A DNA stretch of 64,000 nucleotides from Plantago major (Eukaryota; Streptophyta; Magnoliopsida; Lamiales; Plantaginaceae), in the NCBI GenBank assembly GCA_026545765.1, contig CM048844.1, positions 3,348,001 to 3,412,000 on the forward strand. The letters run 5' to 3'. Each line of letters opens with the position of its first letter. Within the stretch, counting starts at the first letter, position 1. Of this stretch, positions 11,654 to 28,050 are shown one piece after another. Made by a program: the position numbers and the translations under genes. The notes below the pieces were generated by a model. The model saw nothing but the letters and a program-made list of their open reading frames with translations. It did no database searches and was not told where the DNA came from.

Positions 11654-12715
11654 CTATGACTGCATAACTTTATTTTGCTTAACGGAGGCTGGTGCCTTGA
11701 ATGATTGGCACTTCCACATGGTTTTCCTCTCAACAGGGGTCAAACAATCGCCAGAAGTCCCCACAGAAAACAAAGGCTGTTCATCTCTAGATTTCAAGTC
11801 ATCTTTAGGGCTGGTTTGATCTCTAAAACTGCAAACACTTAATGGCAATTTTTTCTGCTTCATTTTGCCCTTCTTTTTACCATCACTATCCAATGACTCA
11901 ATGGAAACACCATTTACTAACTTCAGGTTATCTGCTTTAATGGGCAGATGCTTTTCCCCACTAATCGAACTCAAATTGTCACCTCTGTCGGACTTTGATC
12001 CGTTCAAATCTACCACAATCATGTCTACCTCCTTCACTGGACCTTCACCATTTACTCCAACTATACCATTACCACTGCTTGTAATTTTTTCGGTCCGGAT
12101 CCCTTCTGCAATGAGAACGCCATTGTTCATATTCCCAGAAGTAGAATTCTTCACCCTTTTATGCTTCTGATTCTTCAAATCAGGGCCTGAATTCTTAGAA
12201 ATTCTTGGGGAACTGTTGATCACCCTGTGCAAATTACGGGCAACTTCTTCATCCGTCTTACCATTTGTATAACCTTTTTTCTTATTGTACAATGCCTGGA
12301 CAGGCATATGCTTCTTCATCTTGTTCTTTTTGGGAGACTTTTCTTTGCTAGAGGTTTCCTCTGATAACGTAGCAAGAAAATCCAAAGCATTCTTGGCAGC
12401 AGCCACAGCTACAGCTGCTTTTGCAGCCTTCTCTTCAGCTTTAGCTCTTGCAGCCTTAGCAATATTTGCAGCTTCTAAAGCAGCGCTCTCAGAGGCTTCC
12501 ACAATCTGCTCATTTGAAAGATTAGGGTTACTCAAGTGAGACCTCACGAGATCACTTAGTCGGGGGTCATAATCACTCCCAGTACCATTAGAAGTTGATG
12601 GGCCAGGGGAATTAACATCAGAAGTCTGTCTCTTCAGACCTGCTAGCAGCCGTTTTCTAGGTGGCAAAAGGGAATCCGCATCCAAGTAATTAACATCACA
12701 TGTATTCATCTCCAT
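11654..12715 (-). CDS. Uncharacterised Ala/Lys-rich plant protein, 353 aa
   Basis: A single uninterrupted coding exon. Residues 17-28 contain LLPPRKRLLAGLK, a compact basic N-terminal motif. Residues 72-117 are a strongly alanine-rich segment with regularly spaced K and E that should form a long helix or coiled coil. This is followed by a Lys-rich stretch (KEKSPKKNKMKK) and by DEEVARNLHRVINSSPRISKN at 155-175, which looks like the most conserved block. The C-terminal half is Ser/Lys/Asp-rich and probably disordered. Lys-rich patches suggest a nuclear protein. I recognise the layout as a plant-specific family of unknown function but cannot name it. The ATG at 12715 is the first in the frame and follows a spliced leader. 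Confidence 0.85.
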   Translation of the reverse strand: MEMNTCDVNYLDADSLLPPRKRLLAGLKRQTSDVNSPGPSTSNGTGSDYDPRLSDLVRSHLSNPNLSNEQIVEASESAALEAANIAKAARAKAEEKAAKAAVAVAAAKNALDFLATLSEETSSKEKSPKKNKMKKHMPVQALYNKKKGYTNGKTDEEVARNLHRVINSSPRISKNSGPDLKNQKHKRVKNSTSGNMNNGVLIAEGIRTEKITSSGNGIVGVNGEGPVKEVDMIVVDLNGSKSDRGDNLSSISGEKHLPIKADNLKLVNGVSIESLDSDGKKKGKMKQKKLPLSVCSFRDQTSPKDDLKSRDEQPLFSVGTSGDCLTPVERKTMWKCQSFKAPASVKQNKVMQS

Positions 12716-13870
12716 CTTCTTCTACATCTACCCAATCAAATAGCTAGCAAAAAATCTTCACACTACGACAGAAGATCAAAATTTAGCACAAAACCAGGGA
12801 TGATGAAACCAATTATGATTTACCATAAATAACACCAGCTTTAACATATCTTATCCAGAGACAAATTCAACTCAAGATGCACAAAACAGAGTCCGTACAA
12901 ATCAAGCAAAGCCTCAATTCCATCTGCCATAACCACAACAAATTAAAGACTGAAAGAGTCACAAAGGCAACATAAATATACAAAGATTGCTCATCGTATT
13001 CGTCAAACTCAAAATTAATCCAATTTTGGTACTTATCGACTTAAAAGGAACCAAAAGAGGGGAAAAAAAGCAACATACATTGAGAAACACTTGAAGGATC
13101 TACCACAGAATCTTAAACTGAAGCTATAGAAGTGAACAAATCAATATCCGGCTAAGTTATGTTAACAAATTCCATACAAATACATAAACATTATCAAAAT
13201 CAAACTAAAAGACTAAAAACCTTCTGATCTAAGCCATATCATGCCCATAGATGAAATTAGGGTTTTAAACAGAGCACAAGCAGGAAATGGAAACCCTAGA
13301 TATATTTAGAAACCTCAGATCTACAGAATAAAACCCCGAACTCAATAATAACAACAAAAACCACCATCATGACAACATTAATAAGCTGATCATCATCATC
13401 ATCACCATCATCATCAACAACAAAAACAAACAGAACACACCACAAAGCTCAAAACATGAACCAAACTAGGGTTGCTATTGCATATACCTGCAAACATTAC
13501 AAAAACGAAAATCCACCAGCAATCAAATCCACAGCAATCCTCATCTGATGCTCACACGAATAATGTCAAACAAAACTCCTTCAAATCGTTAGGTTTTTCC
13601 GAATTCGTCAGCTCCAATTCCAGTCAAACTGATGGTGTGTTAGATAAATTGCTCCGGCGATATTGGATCAATGGACGGCGAACAACATGGACGTTGTTGT
13701 TTCGTTCGAGTGAGCGATTGATTCGTCTGATTAGGATTACGTATTGTGACAATTACGTTTCGCGACGATTGAGGAATTGCAGTCAATCAGGTCGTTTGAT
13801 GAAATGATGGAGTTTTTTGGTTTTGAGAATTTTTTTAGGTTTTGTGTGACAAGAGAAGAGAAGAGAAGAG
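12716..13870 (-). other. 5' leader with intron, gene at 11654-12715
   Basis: On the minus strand a strong donor (CAG then GTATATG) sits at 13488/13487. An acceptor is available just above the ATG (GGGTAG or TGTAG, 12722-12729). The outer leader exon includes a (GAGAA)n run at about 13853-13876, a CT-rich patch in the transcript that is common near plant starts. I see no clear TATA box. Confidence 0.5.
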
Positions 13871-13899
13871 AAGAGAAAAGAGATGATGAGCTTCACAGA

Positions 13900-15311
13900 A
13901 CTGAATCCACCACGTATTTCAGCTGGCTTCAGTGACGCATTTGACCTTGTTTATGTGAGTGGTATGACTAAAATGCCCTTTGGTGCCCTAATTAAAAATG
14001 ATAATATTGGAATTTTTATTTTTCGAGGAAAAGTATTAAAATGTGAATAATGTTTCTCTATTGATGGGGATTTGGTAGTGGAGTAGGCCATGTGAATGGA
14101 AATGGACTCAAGGTTTAGATCTAAAGATCTACTCGAATTTAATTTCTCTCAATTTAAAAGCTTTCTTTATTTTTATTTGGATGAATTGAAATGATTTGTT
14201 CGATTTATGATGTGATATATATTGAATGTGGCATGAAAATAAAAAAAACTAAATGTTACATATAATTTTAAATCGACTCCGATATAATTTCATTCAGTTA
14301 CATACCTTCATATTTTTCGTACACATCACAAGTGATACAAGAATAGGGGTTTAGAAGCTAATATAAACAACCTCCCATGTCAAAGATGTACAAAACCACC
14401 TGAACTTATAATTGTATAACGATCCAAAATTTGAAACTTGATAATTATATACTCAATATTAGTGAGGTTAGCATATCACTTGTAGTGCACTTGATCTATA
14501 ACAATAATAATACTGGGGATGATGATAAACCAATTGATTATTGGTCTGAATGTGGCAATATATTAGAGTGCAAAAAGTAAAAATGCGTAGAAATCGACTT
14601 TCACCATTCACGCATCCGTGCATATTAAATTTCAATATAATGTAAATCACACGAATAACCTTCTACTATAGTAGACTTTTTAACCACTAGTAAATTTAGT
14701 AAATAAAACCAGATCTACCATACTAACACGAATATCCTGACTCTAGAATTAGATGTTATTTAAAATATAAGTACAATACTAAAACCTCAAGTTCCACCTA
14801 ATTTCAGCTAATGGCAATTTTTGAAAGGAAGAGTCTTTGCGTGTTACCTACATCTTAATTATAACCCAATTATAATTAATTCTCTCTTCCCCACGATTTT
14901 GTATTGTGGACACAAATAGTTAAACAAAAACTCCAGAGCAGCAGACATATGGCCGACTTTTCATGACCTAACTACAACCTTAAGCCAAGATAGTTAACAT
15001 GTATGCTTCTTACGTTATTGATCTCAAAATAAACATTTTGATCACAGGTTCGAACTCAATAATAGAATTAGAATTTGAAATTAATTAATGTCATCTAAAT
15101 TTTAGTATGTCACCGTGTCCTATCATTATATGAATTATGTGATTTACATCCTATTACGTGACCTTGAGATTTAATAAAGGGTAGCGGCTCCAAGTTTTTC
15201 TTCCAATTTATGATAAATAAATTGGTTATTAAATGAAAATTGCCAATCTTCGTTTAATGCATTTTTTCACGGAAAGATTCTTCCATAACATTCATGCCAT
15301 ATTCCATAGTA
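13900..15311. other. Intergenic, no gene seen
   Basis: AT-rich DNA between the leader of the 353-aa protein and a MITE. No reading frame with exon character and no repeat that I could pair. Confidence 0.4.
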
Positions 15312-15548
15312 ATCCCTCCATTTCAGAAAAATTGTTACATTTCTTATCATGCGGTCATTATCTCATGATTAATTCTTTCTTAAACGATATTAAAAAATAA
15401 ATTATTAAAATTATATAATGAAAATTTAGTAATTAAATTTTTATTATATGATTTTATTAAATTATTTACTATTATCGTTTATAAGTAATTATTAATCAAA
15501 ACGATTAATGGAATCGAAAATGTAATAGTTTCTCTGAAATGGAGGAAG
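15312..15548. mobile_element. Stowaway-like MITE, family 1, copy 2
   Basis: 237 bp, TA-flanked. Left end ATCCCTCCATTTCAG; right end CTGAAATGGAGGAAG. The core matches the copy at 3615-3865 almost base for base over about 90 bp, so both derive from one amplified source. Confidence 0.75.
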
Positions 15549-15715
15549 TAATATTTAAGTTCAACACAATAACACAATAAATACGCGTAGATCATTGTAG
15601 CAGTATAGTCAACTTTACTATTCAACATTTGAGAGTTATAAATATCAGTCACTACCGAATATTGTGATATTTATAGTTTGCAAAAATACCAAATTGTTAT
15701 AACTTGTAGTGATAA

Positions 15716-16044
15716 TTTAATCTGAAGTTGATGCTAGAAGGTGATGCTCTACAAGTTGTTAAAAATCTGAAGTCACCTGAAGCTTCTCTAGCTGCAAATG
15801 GCGCCATTTACTCAGATTTACAGCTTGAACTGGCTAACTTTTCTGATGTCCAAATCCGTCATATTCGTCGGGAGGCTAATTCTCTTCCTTTTGATTTTAG
15901 TGAAGTCACCTAGTTTTTTCTGTTTCTCTCACTTTTGGAGGTTTTGTTCTTTATCTGTATTCTGAATTCTTCCTGTATTGAGCTTATGCTCTCTTCCAAT
16001 TTTATATATATATAAAATTTCTTTTTCTCAAAAAAAAAAAAAAA
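15716..16044 (+). pseudogene. 5'-truncated LINE tail (RNase H-like fragment plus poly-A)
   Basis: The frame 15728-15913 reads LEGDALQVVKNL, AANGAIYSDL and DVQIRHIRREANSL. These match the end of the RNase H-like domain that closes ORF2 of many plant L1-type LINEs, where the acidic and H-RREAN motifs are typical. The frame closes early at DFSEVT, without the usual LAK segment. About 115 bp of T-rich 3' sequence follows, then a TATATA stretch and an A15 tail at 16030-16044. This looks like the 3' end of a dead-on-arrival insertion. The left boundary is a guess and I found no convincing target-site duplication. A host RNase H-like gene fragment is the alternative. Confidence 0.6.
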
Positions 16045-16397
16045 TCTTGTTAACCAAAATAAATGATTTAATATAATAATTATTATGTTCGGTAAACGTT
16101 AATAAGACAATAACCTTACAATTTCGTTTCGTAAAAACTCACATGATAATGCAGATATGTGATTATCGACTTACCATGTCGGTATTAGTAGTCACCAGTG
16201 CAGTCGACATTGATTTTCATGACATACAAAACAAAAGAAGCCAGTTCACAAATTGTAGTCCAATAGCAACAAGTAGCATTTACAGTTGGAGAAATCAACT
16301 TGCAGTTTTTCTACTTTGCTTCTCTAATGTACAACAGATAAATAGTCAATTCTCCTCTACGACTATCTAGGAAAGAGATTACGTTCGTACCCTAGAA

Positions 16398-20796
<4,399 letters not shown>

Positions 20797-20839
20797 TCAA
20801 TTGAAAATCTCCATTTCTCTTGGATTTAGTTGCTAAATT

Positions 20840-21240
20840 GAATATTCATCATATTTACTCATTTAACCCTCACATTTTCCAAATTCTCTCCCCCCGTAAA
20901 ACATTTTAATCCTTGCAGATTAAGTAAGATTCACATTTCTAAATCTCACCGAAACGGAATGAGAAATATTGGTTACAGTTTTTTGCTCCACCGAGATGAA
21001 ATGGACTTGGAATCCTAAACAATTCTAAATACCTTGTATTTCATAAATTTTCATCTTGTTCACTATGACACAGGCTTATTAATTCTCGGTCCTTATTTAA
21101 TTTTTACGATAATAAAAGAGTGATGTTAGATAGAGATCAAGTTTTGTTATATTTGGAACAATCGTGACAAATGAATGGAGACGTATAAACTGATTACGAA
21201 TTTGCAACATTCAAAATCAGGTGACACTGAAAAACAATCT
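20840..21240. other. Intergenic between ProRS start and securin 3' end
   Basis: About 0.4 kb of AT-rich sequence that should hold the ProRS promoter and the 3' flank of the securin-like gene. I see no obvious TATA box and no repeat. Confidence 0.4.
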
Positions 21241-21499
21241 TTATTCTACAATGACTGCAACAACGCTAAGACAGCATATGAACATATGCTAGCTGAATAC
21301 AAAACATGTGGGGGAATAGCATCCCCAAGTCATTCAGCAGCCAATTAGACCAACTACCTACAACTAGTTTTTGCCTTATATCACAGTACTACTGCTACGA
21401 CAGGTGATTATCATCAGATAATCTATGTCACCAATGTCAAAATACCAAAAACAGATACTAGTAGTAGTGAATGATTGCTTCAACGAGATTCAGCAGCAC

Positions 21500-22495
21500 T
21501 TAAGGAGTCGCAATCACCATCAGATCACAAACATTATCCTCTCCCCAGCTCGTGCGTGATAGTTTTGGAGACTTGGGGGATCGACAAGCAGGAGACAAGT
21601 ACCCAAGAAGCTCAGATTTCTTGCACCAATCAGCTTCATCAGTGAACAGCAGTTCTGGCAGCTCTTCCATTTCCAGATGCCTCGTATAACCTTCATACTG
21701 TTATACCAAAGATTAGATGCCACATTATAGCATTGACTGATCACAAAATGGAAATACAAATATATAAAAAAGGCTACCTTCTCTGGTGGAGACAGAAATC
21801 CCCTTGAGGCTGAAACACCTGAGAGCAAAAATGTTTGTAGTTCATTAAGTAAACCAAGAAATGCAAATGCAAAAGAGATATTGACAAACTAGCATCCAAG
21901 TTCAGAGTTGCTTACTCTTATTTAGTCCAGTTGACTTCAAGAAATAGTCAATGTCAGGAGCCTTACTTTGAGCTTTGATACATTCATGATGATTGTGCAG
22001 AAACCTCTCATCAGCTATACAACTAGGAACATTCTCAGAAACAGTTTCCAACTTCCGGCCCGCTTTCAGAGCTGGCTGTGGAGCTGGCTTGACTGAGTTT
22101 GTAAGGTCACCAAGTGCCTTTCGGCCACCAACTTTTCCTTTCTCAGATACCTTAGAGAACCCCCTACCAGCACTTGGGTCTTTCTCAATAGTAATGGTAT
22201 TTGACGGGTTCTGTTTCTTTGTTTGGGGCATGTTAGCGTTTCTCGCGTTTGATATGTCATTTAGAGCCTTCCTAGCCCCAAGCCCCCCTCCTTTCTTAAC
22301 CGGTTTAGCTACATTAGTCTTTCCTGAAGAAGCCACACCTGCATAAGAAACCAATTCAAAGAAATTAAGTTGCATGGCGAATAGGAGTATTAATTAACAT
22401 GTTATTATTTGCAGAATGTGGGGTATTTGCTGGATACCATTGTAAAGGCTGCTCAAGTTCTGATCCTGGATGAAGCGATGCGTTGAAGTTGCCAT
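21500..22495 (-). CDS. PANS1: PATRONUS/RSS1-type securin
   Basis: Four coding exons (22495-22438, 22338-21916, 21818-21778, 21697-21500) join with matching phases into 239 aa. The N-terminus MATSTHRFIQDQNLSSLYNG is followed by two near-repeats, GARKALNDISN (40-50) and GGRKALGDLTN (90-100). Each contains an RxxL destruction-box core, the signal for APC/C ubiquitination. DERFLHNHHECIKAQ (129-143) is the conserved block of the PATRONUS family. The tail ends LMVIATP. Plant PATRONUS proteins are known to inhibit separase and so protect sister-chromatid cohesion in mitosis and meiosis. I see no KEN box. Assignment to PANS1 rather than PANS2 is not possible from this sequence. The ATG at 22495 is the first in a good frame after a spliced leader. 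Confidence 0.8.
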
Positions 22496-23690
22496 GTCCT
22501 TGCTTGAGTAAAATATATTACAATCTGAAATAATAGAGCACCAGACTTCAAAAATTAGAAATCGGAAATACAGCTACACGTGTTTAACAAGTAAGCAGAA
22601 CACAAGTGAGTAGTGACACGTGAAACAAATGACTGATCGGAGTAGTAGAGTCACAAGTCCCACTGATACGTGACATGTGACAATAAGTTAACATTTACCA
22701 TGTTTGCAGTCAATCTAGATCGTCTTTAAAGAAAAGCCATGTACCATGTTAGGAAACAATTGACAAAGCCATTCGTTTTCTATCAACAATCAGTTCCCAC
22801 TCTAATTTACTAATCGATATGGATATTCAACTTTGATCCCAAATTTCATCATACAGGTTCTACAATCTCCAAAATAAAGGATGAGCACCAAACTGAACAT
22901 CATAAATCACTTCAAGAAGTTGGCAATTTATAAGAGGATCACATCGCCTATTCTATGTGATCTAAGACAGTTCTTGGAACTCGAGAAGCTGGCAGATGGC
23001 AGTTTATAAGATAAATATACTGCCAATTTTACGTGCGCTAAGCTAAGACGGTTCTTGTAAGTGGCATCCGTCGGTATTTATCTACTAAAATCACGAAACT
23101 AAATCAATCATAACTCCATTTACAATCTATAATCAATGCAATTACAGATAAATCAGTCAAATTACTCTATACCTAAAAGGCTAAAACCGAAACCCTAGGC
23201 ACTACATACAAAAAAATAAAAGGGGGAAAAAGAATCTAATCGGAAACAATGTATCTTCCTGAACCCATTAGCATCAACTATTGCACGAAATTAATTCCCA
23301 AATGCACTCTTTAATCGAAAACTATGCCCTAAAAAACCTAAAAAATTAAAATCCTACATCACACCACGAATCAGTCTTACAGAGCAATCTAAATACAAAT
23401 CACATCACATTCCAAGGTCAAACTCCAAAATCATAAAGAAAAAAGTTCGCATAGACAGGAATATAAATTCGACTATGTAAATTTCGACAGAATTACAAGG
23501 AAAAGATTAGGGATAATGAGAGAAAACTCACATGAAATTTCCTGCAACCTTTCTTGTGAAATCCTTTTGGTTTCGTGAAGTGTTCTTGCTTTGATTTCTC
23601 TGTAAAATTCAGATATTAGAATAGTTTTCTCGTCACTTTCTTCGAATTCAACGGCTATGTGGAATGGAAATGGAAATGGCTCTGCAATTT
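22496..23690 (-). other. 5' leader with intron, securin gene
   Basis: A donor (TTTCAT then GTGAGTTTTC) lies at 23532/23531 and fits a long leader intron ending just above the ATG at 22495; the exact acceptor is unclear. The outer exon is pyrimidine-rich on the transcript strand. Confidence 0.5.
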
Positions 23691-23701
23691 GGGAATTTGT
23701 C

Positions 23702-23711
23702 CTTTTTATAG
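23702..23711 (-). promoter_or_regulatory. TATA box of the securin gene
   Basis: The minus strand reads CTATAAAAAG, about 180 bases upstream of the leader donor at 23532. This suggests transcription starting near 23670. Confidence 0.55.
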
Positions 23712-24090
23712 GCGAGCGGTAAAGGTCTAACGGTCGAATTTATTGCCTAAATATGGAATTATGAATTATCCAAGGCCATTGTAGATGTATTTGGGCCTTC
23801 ATTGGACTCTGATGTCAAAGCCCAGAGATAGTCTAAATTGGACTCGGGCTCAGTTATTCGGATCATTACAATAACCATTGTCACATATTTCTAATGAGTT
23901 AAACTTGGAATTTTTTATTTTCAGGTCGGCATTAGATGTTCAGCACATGACATATTATTAGGGCGAACATCTAGGTATCCCGTATGCAGGATCCACACAC
24001 AATGGGGCACCACCCAACTATGTTGAAAGATTTTCATCATGTTGAGAATGCTATAGCAAAATATGGAAGCCCAATAACATTGTGAGACAA

Positions 24091-24111
24091 CCCCCCCCCC
24101 CCCCCCCCCCC
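24091..24111. repeat. Homopolymer run, C21
   Basis: An uninterrupted run of 21 cytosines, very unusual in an AT-rich plant intergenic region. Length is likely to vary and may be a sequencing or assembly artefact. Confidence 0.85.
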
Positions 24112-26244
24112 GGGCTTCTTGTGTATCTGGATGAATGTCACAAGACTTACAAGTCGCAACTGGTTGTTAATTCATGTACCGAGTTACGTAAACTCAATCG
24201 CTCCGTAATTAGTTTCTTAGCTTGTGGTGGTCTTATTTTCTTCCCTCTAACGGGATATCCGGAAAAAAAATTAATATAAAAAACTAGGTCACATCATAAA
24301 TTCAACATTTAGATGAGAGTCAAATTAGAGATTAAATCAAGTAAGAGAATTTGGCAATGACTAATGTGTCTAGCAACTGATTAGTAACATGTAAAACATG
24401 CACACTATTTGAACTTGTGGCTTGAGGCAAGGCTACATTAGTCGGTCCTTACATGCACAAGACTCCCAACAGCACATTTGTGCATATCATTAAGTTTATC
24501 CTTTAATGACAATTAATACGCAACCCATCAAAACTTCCGACATTAATTTCCACAACCAACAATCATCATGGTTACTTTCATGTTCTGAATTCACTTTTCT
24601 TAACTTTTGCTGGCAATCTTTCTCAAACTTCCATCATTCAATTTCTCAATTCACATAGTAATCGATTCCACACCTTGTAAATGTAATAGCTCGTTTTATT
24701 ACTTTCCGATTTACTATTAGGGCATATGATATAGAAAGTGTCGTTTTTTGCATAGTTTAAATGTGACATGAGTGCTATAAGAGTGCGAAATTGGTACATT
24801 TTTTACCCTGTTATTAACAAGAACTGATAGGTATGTAACAATTATTTTACTATTTCCATCATTGTTAAGACAAAATGTAATGCCACACTAGTCACAATTT
24901 TTTATAGCAGGCTAGCAGCCATGAAGTCAATGTGTGTTTGTTTTCAATTTACACTTTGCACCAAACTTAACCAGCAGATGGGAATGAATAATGTAAGGAA
25001 ACTTGTGCTAGTTGACATAAGGGACTTTCGACAGTTTCCTTTGGTAATATGTTAGGTGGCAAATGGTGTTAATTAAAAAAATTGACGATCAAGCGGGTGA
25101 CGTGAATCAATTTGTTGAAGAGGGATATCAATATCCTATTAATCACAACTTCGAATCCCACTATAACAGAATTGTTAGTAGGTGTCTTACGTATTCGACC
25201 CAGTTGCATTAGCCTGCTTACCTGGGACATTGGGATTAAATTTGTGTTCTACTTCTTATGATTTTGATCAGGTCGAGTTAGGTTTGGCTAACTTAGACAC
25301 ACAATTAGCGAATGATATTGTCCGAATCAGGGAGTTTCCAATGCAGTTTGCCAGTTTACATATCTTTCGTTACTTATAATAATTTGTGAGTAGGTTTTAT
25401 CAAGTACAAAAAGATATTGGATGACGTTATCAAGTTGTTTGGCATGGACTTATGATCCAACGCAACTACCATTCAGTTACTATATGTCAAATTGGACTCT
25501 TCTAACAAACAACTGCTCGAAATGTATTTCAAACATCCCCTATATTTCTCCTTTTACAAGGATTCTTTTAACTTCTAGGACCATCTAATGTCAGATGCCC
25601 TTAGACCCCCTACAAATGTAGGCAGATTAGCATATTTACTCTAATTACAAGGACAAAAGATAAAGAAAAAGATAAGTGTTGAAATTATCTCCAAGAGCAC
25701 GTGAACTCGCAATACACCATTAAAAGTCCACCATTCAATGAAAGAAATTGAAGAATATGAGAAGAATGGGATCGGAACTTGAAATAAGTGGTAGAGAATA
25801 TATTAAATTACTTTATTAACCCTAACTAATGACAATGATACACGTATGACGTACCTTACCCAACTACAAACTGCCTCAAACCATCACCGAACTCTTTGCT
25901 TAATCAACGTCTTTGCCTCAAAAGGTAAAATGAAACTAGATTATAGAAAAGATTAATCAAATAAACAAACTTGCTCTTTTTGTATATTGAGCTTTCTCTA
26001 ATTCGCAAATTAAGACCGTGTTTAGTATTTTTGATAAATTTTAGAATGTATAAATGTGTTCATGTTCAATACCTTTCAGTTTGTGCTATATCTAGACTAA
26101 TTGATAGAACTACTGACGATATGACTTTGTATGAATGGGTAAGTTTGGCCTTGGGACACAATGTTACATCAGGTTTTCTACCGTCAGTCAAAGTGTCGCC
26201 CTGACTATTGTCAGTCAATGTGTCGACATTTGACACGTGTCCGT

Positions 26245-26314
26245 TGCTCTGTATCGCCCTAAACCGTTACTCGGTGTCGCCCTCAACCATTGTTCTGTAT
26301 CGCCTTCAACCGCT
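26245..26314. repeat. Minisatellite, three units of 23-24 bp
   Basis: Three head-to-tail copies of a unit with core TGTATCGCCCTAAACCGTT (variants GGTGTCGCCCTCAACCATT and TGTATCGCCTTCAACCGCT). Confidence 0.8.
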
Positions 26315-26383
26315 TTTTTTTTTTTTTAATTTTTTTGAAACTATTAACTTCTCCCAAAAATTTTACTTATTAAAATTTTAACC

Positions 26384-26660
26384 CTCCTTCCCCACCACCC
26401 ATCTTCTTCCCCAATCCACCACCACCCACCACCACCGCCACCAACACCAACGCCCATCTTCTTCCCCACCACCAACACCACACACCGCCACCAAAACCAC
26501 TGTCGGAGCTTCCATTCCGCCATGGATTCTAGTGAGTTGTGGTGGCGGTGTGGTGGCTGGTGGTGGTGTTGGTGGTGGGGAAGAAGATAGGTGATTTAAT
26601 TTTGATTATTGATTTTGATTTAATTTTGATTTTAAAATTTTGATTTTGATTTTTTAATAT
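26384..26660. repeat. Foldback of CCACCA / TGGTGG repeats
   Basis: A CCACCA-rich arm containing CATCTTCTTCCCCACCACCA (about 26452-26474) is followed after a short loop by its inverse, TGGTGGTGGGGAAGAAGAT (about 26571-26589). The two arms could pair over roughly 50 bp. A (TTGATT)n-like stretch follows at about 26596-26660. It may be a small inverted-repeat transposable element, but I cannot name its ends. Confidence 0.6.
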
Positions 26661-27709
26661 TTCAAGAAATTTTTTTTTAAATATATTTAAATAATTTAAA
26701 GCGACGTAGGCAGTTAGATCAACACGTAGCGCAACATCTTATGCGACACGAGTGACACCCCATGGCAACACTTAGTGCGAAAGATAACAGATTATTCGAT
26801 CTTCACCGTTAAAATTTTAATCTAATGAATCAAAATAGGTGACTCATGACACCCTGACTGACCCCATATTACATTTCTTACTTGCACGGTGTGACAGTTA
26901 GTCTGAACGTATTAGCGAACGCGTATGCTATATCGCAATTGTTCTAAACTTTTCAAGATTACATATACCATGTGGATCCAATATGCATTAATTTTATTAT
27001 TTACTACAATCTCAGATAGCACTATTACTATAGTGCAGTAATGTGTTTTGTAAAGCTAGTATGGCTATGGTATGGTCTTCAAGATGGCCATGTGTAGATG
27101 AACAATAATCACAATTCCACATTAAGTTGTACTTTAAAGTATTCCCTTAAATATGTATGTAGGTCCCATTTATAATCACACCTTATGGAATAATTATGAT
27201 TCAAAAATGAAATTTGAATTTGTGAATCATTACAAATAAGGTACATCTATCATTAACAATATATATTTTCCTATATTTAGTTGTTTCAGATACTACTATT
27301 AATCCACTATTCACAAATTTATCACTTTGTCCAAATATATCTTGAAGTTAGTAACATGTTGAAAAATAGCTCATTTATTTGAAGTACTCTGATAAATATT
27401 ACTAATAACCTTTCCTAGTAGTGTCCTATATCATTTTAAGTACATCACTTAATTTCTAGATTGCCAGCTAACACCATGCTAAATGCATTGTATCTAGTAA
27501 AAGAGTTGCCTATTTCAACCATCATCATAAACTAGTGACATAAATATTAACATAATTATGTTATGGTAATCCTAGTGAAAGTGTAAAAACACATTCTAAC
27601 AGTCAAATATATCATTTAGCATGAAATAAAATAGTCCTCTAGCTACACATTCTAAGAGTCAAATATACCATTTATAATCACACTTTATGGAATAACTATG
27701 ATTCAAAAT

Positions 27710-28050
27710 AGTGTTCTCCAGACTAAAATTGTTATGCAAGCCGACACAACAAATCATGCCGCGACTTCATTTGTCTAATTCAGTCCAAATGAAACGAACC
27801 GCAAGACACCGCAAGGTAGCGCTTAATCATACTACCATGTAACGTGGAACAAACCAGTATTCTCTAACTAAAATTGTCATCCAGTTCCACAATGAATCAC
27901 GTTGAGACTACGTTTGTCTAATGAAGTCGATGTGAAATGATTAGCAACTAGCAAGGCACCACATGGTGGCGCTCAAACGTATCATTTAACATGGAACAAA
28001 TCAGCATCCTCAAGACTAGGACTGTTATGCAAGTCGAACCGTAAATTCTA
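27710..28050. repeat. Degenerate tandem array, period 146-147 bp
   Basis: Units begin at about 27710 (AGTGTTCTCCAGACTAAAAT), 27856 (AGTATTCTCTAACTAAAAT) and 28003 (AGCATCCTCAAGACTAGGAC). Each continues with TTGTTATGCAAG-like, TTTGTCTAAT and GGCGCT...ACATGGAAC blocks. The third unit is partial. The array lies just beyond the 3' end of SCL8. Confidence 0.75.

Noticed and set aside
13472-13807. 111-codon open frame, plus strand
   Set aside because: It lies antisense across the leader exon and promoter of the 353-aa gene, and has no domain.
25182-26204. Two frames of 65 and 77 codons, plus strand
   Set aside because: Short, unrelated to each other, no motif; likely chance frames.
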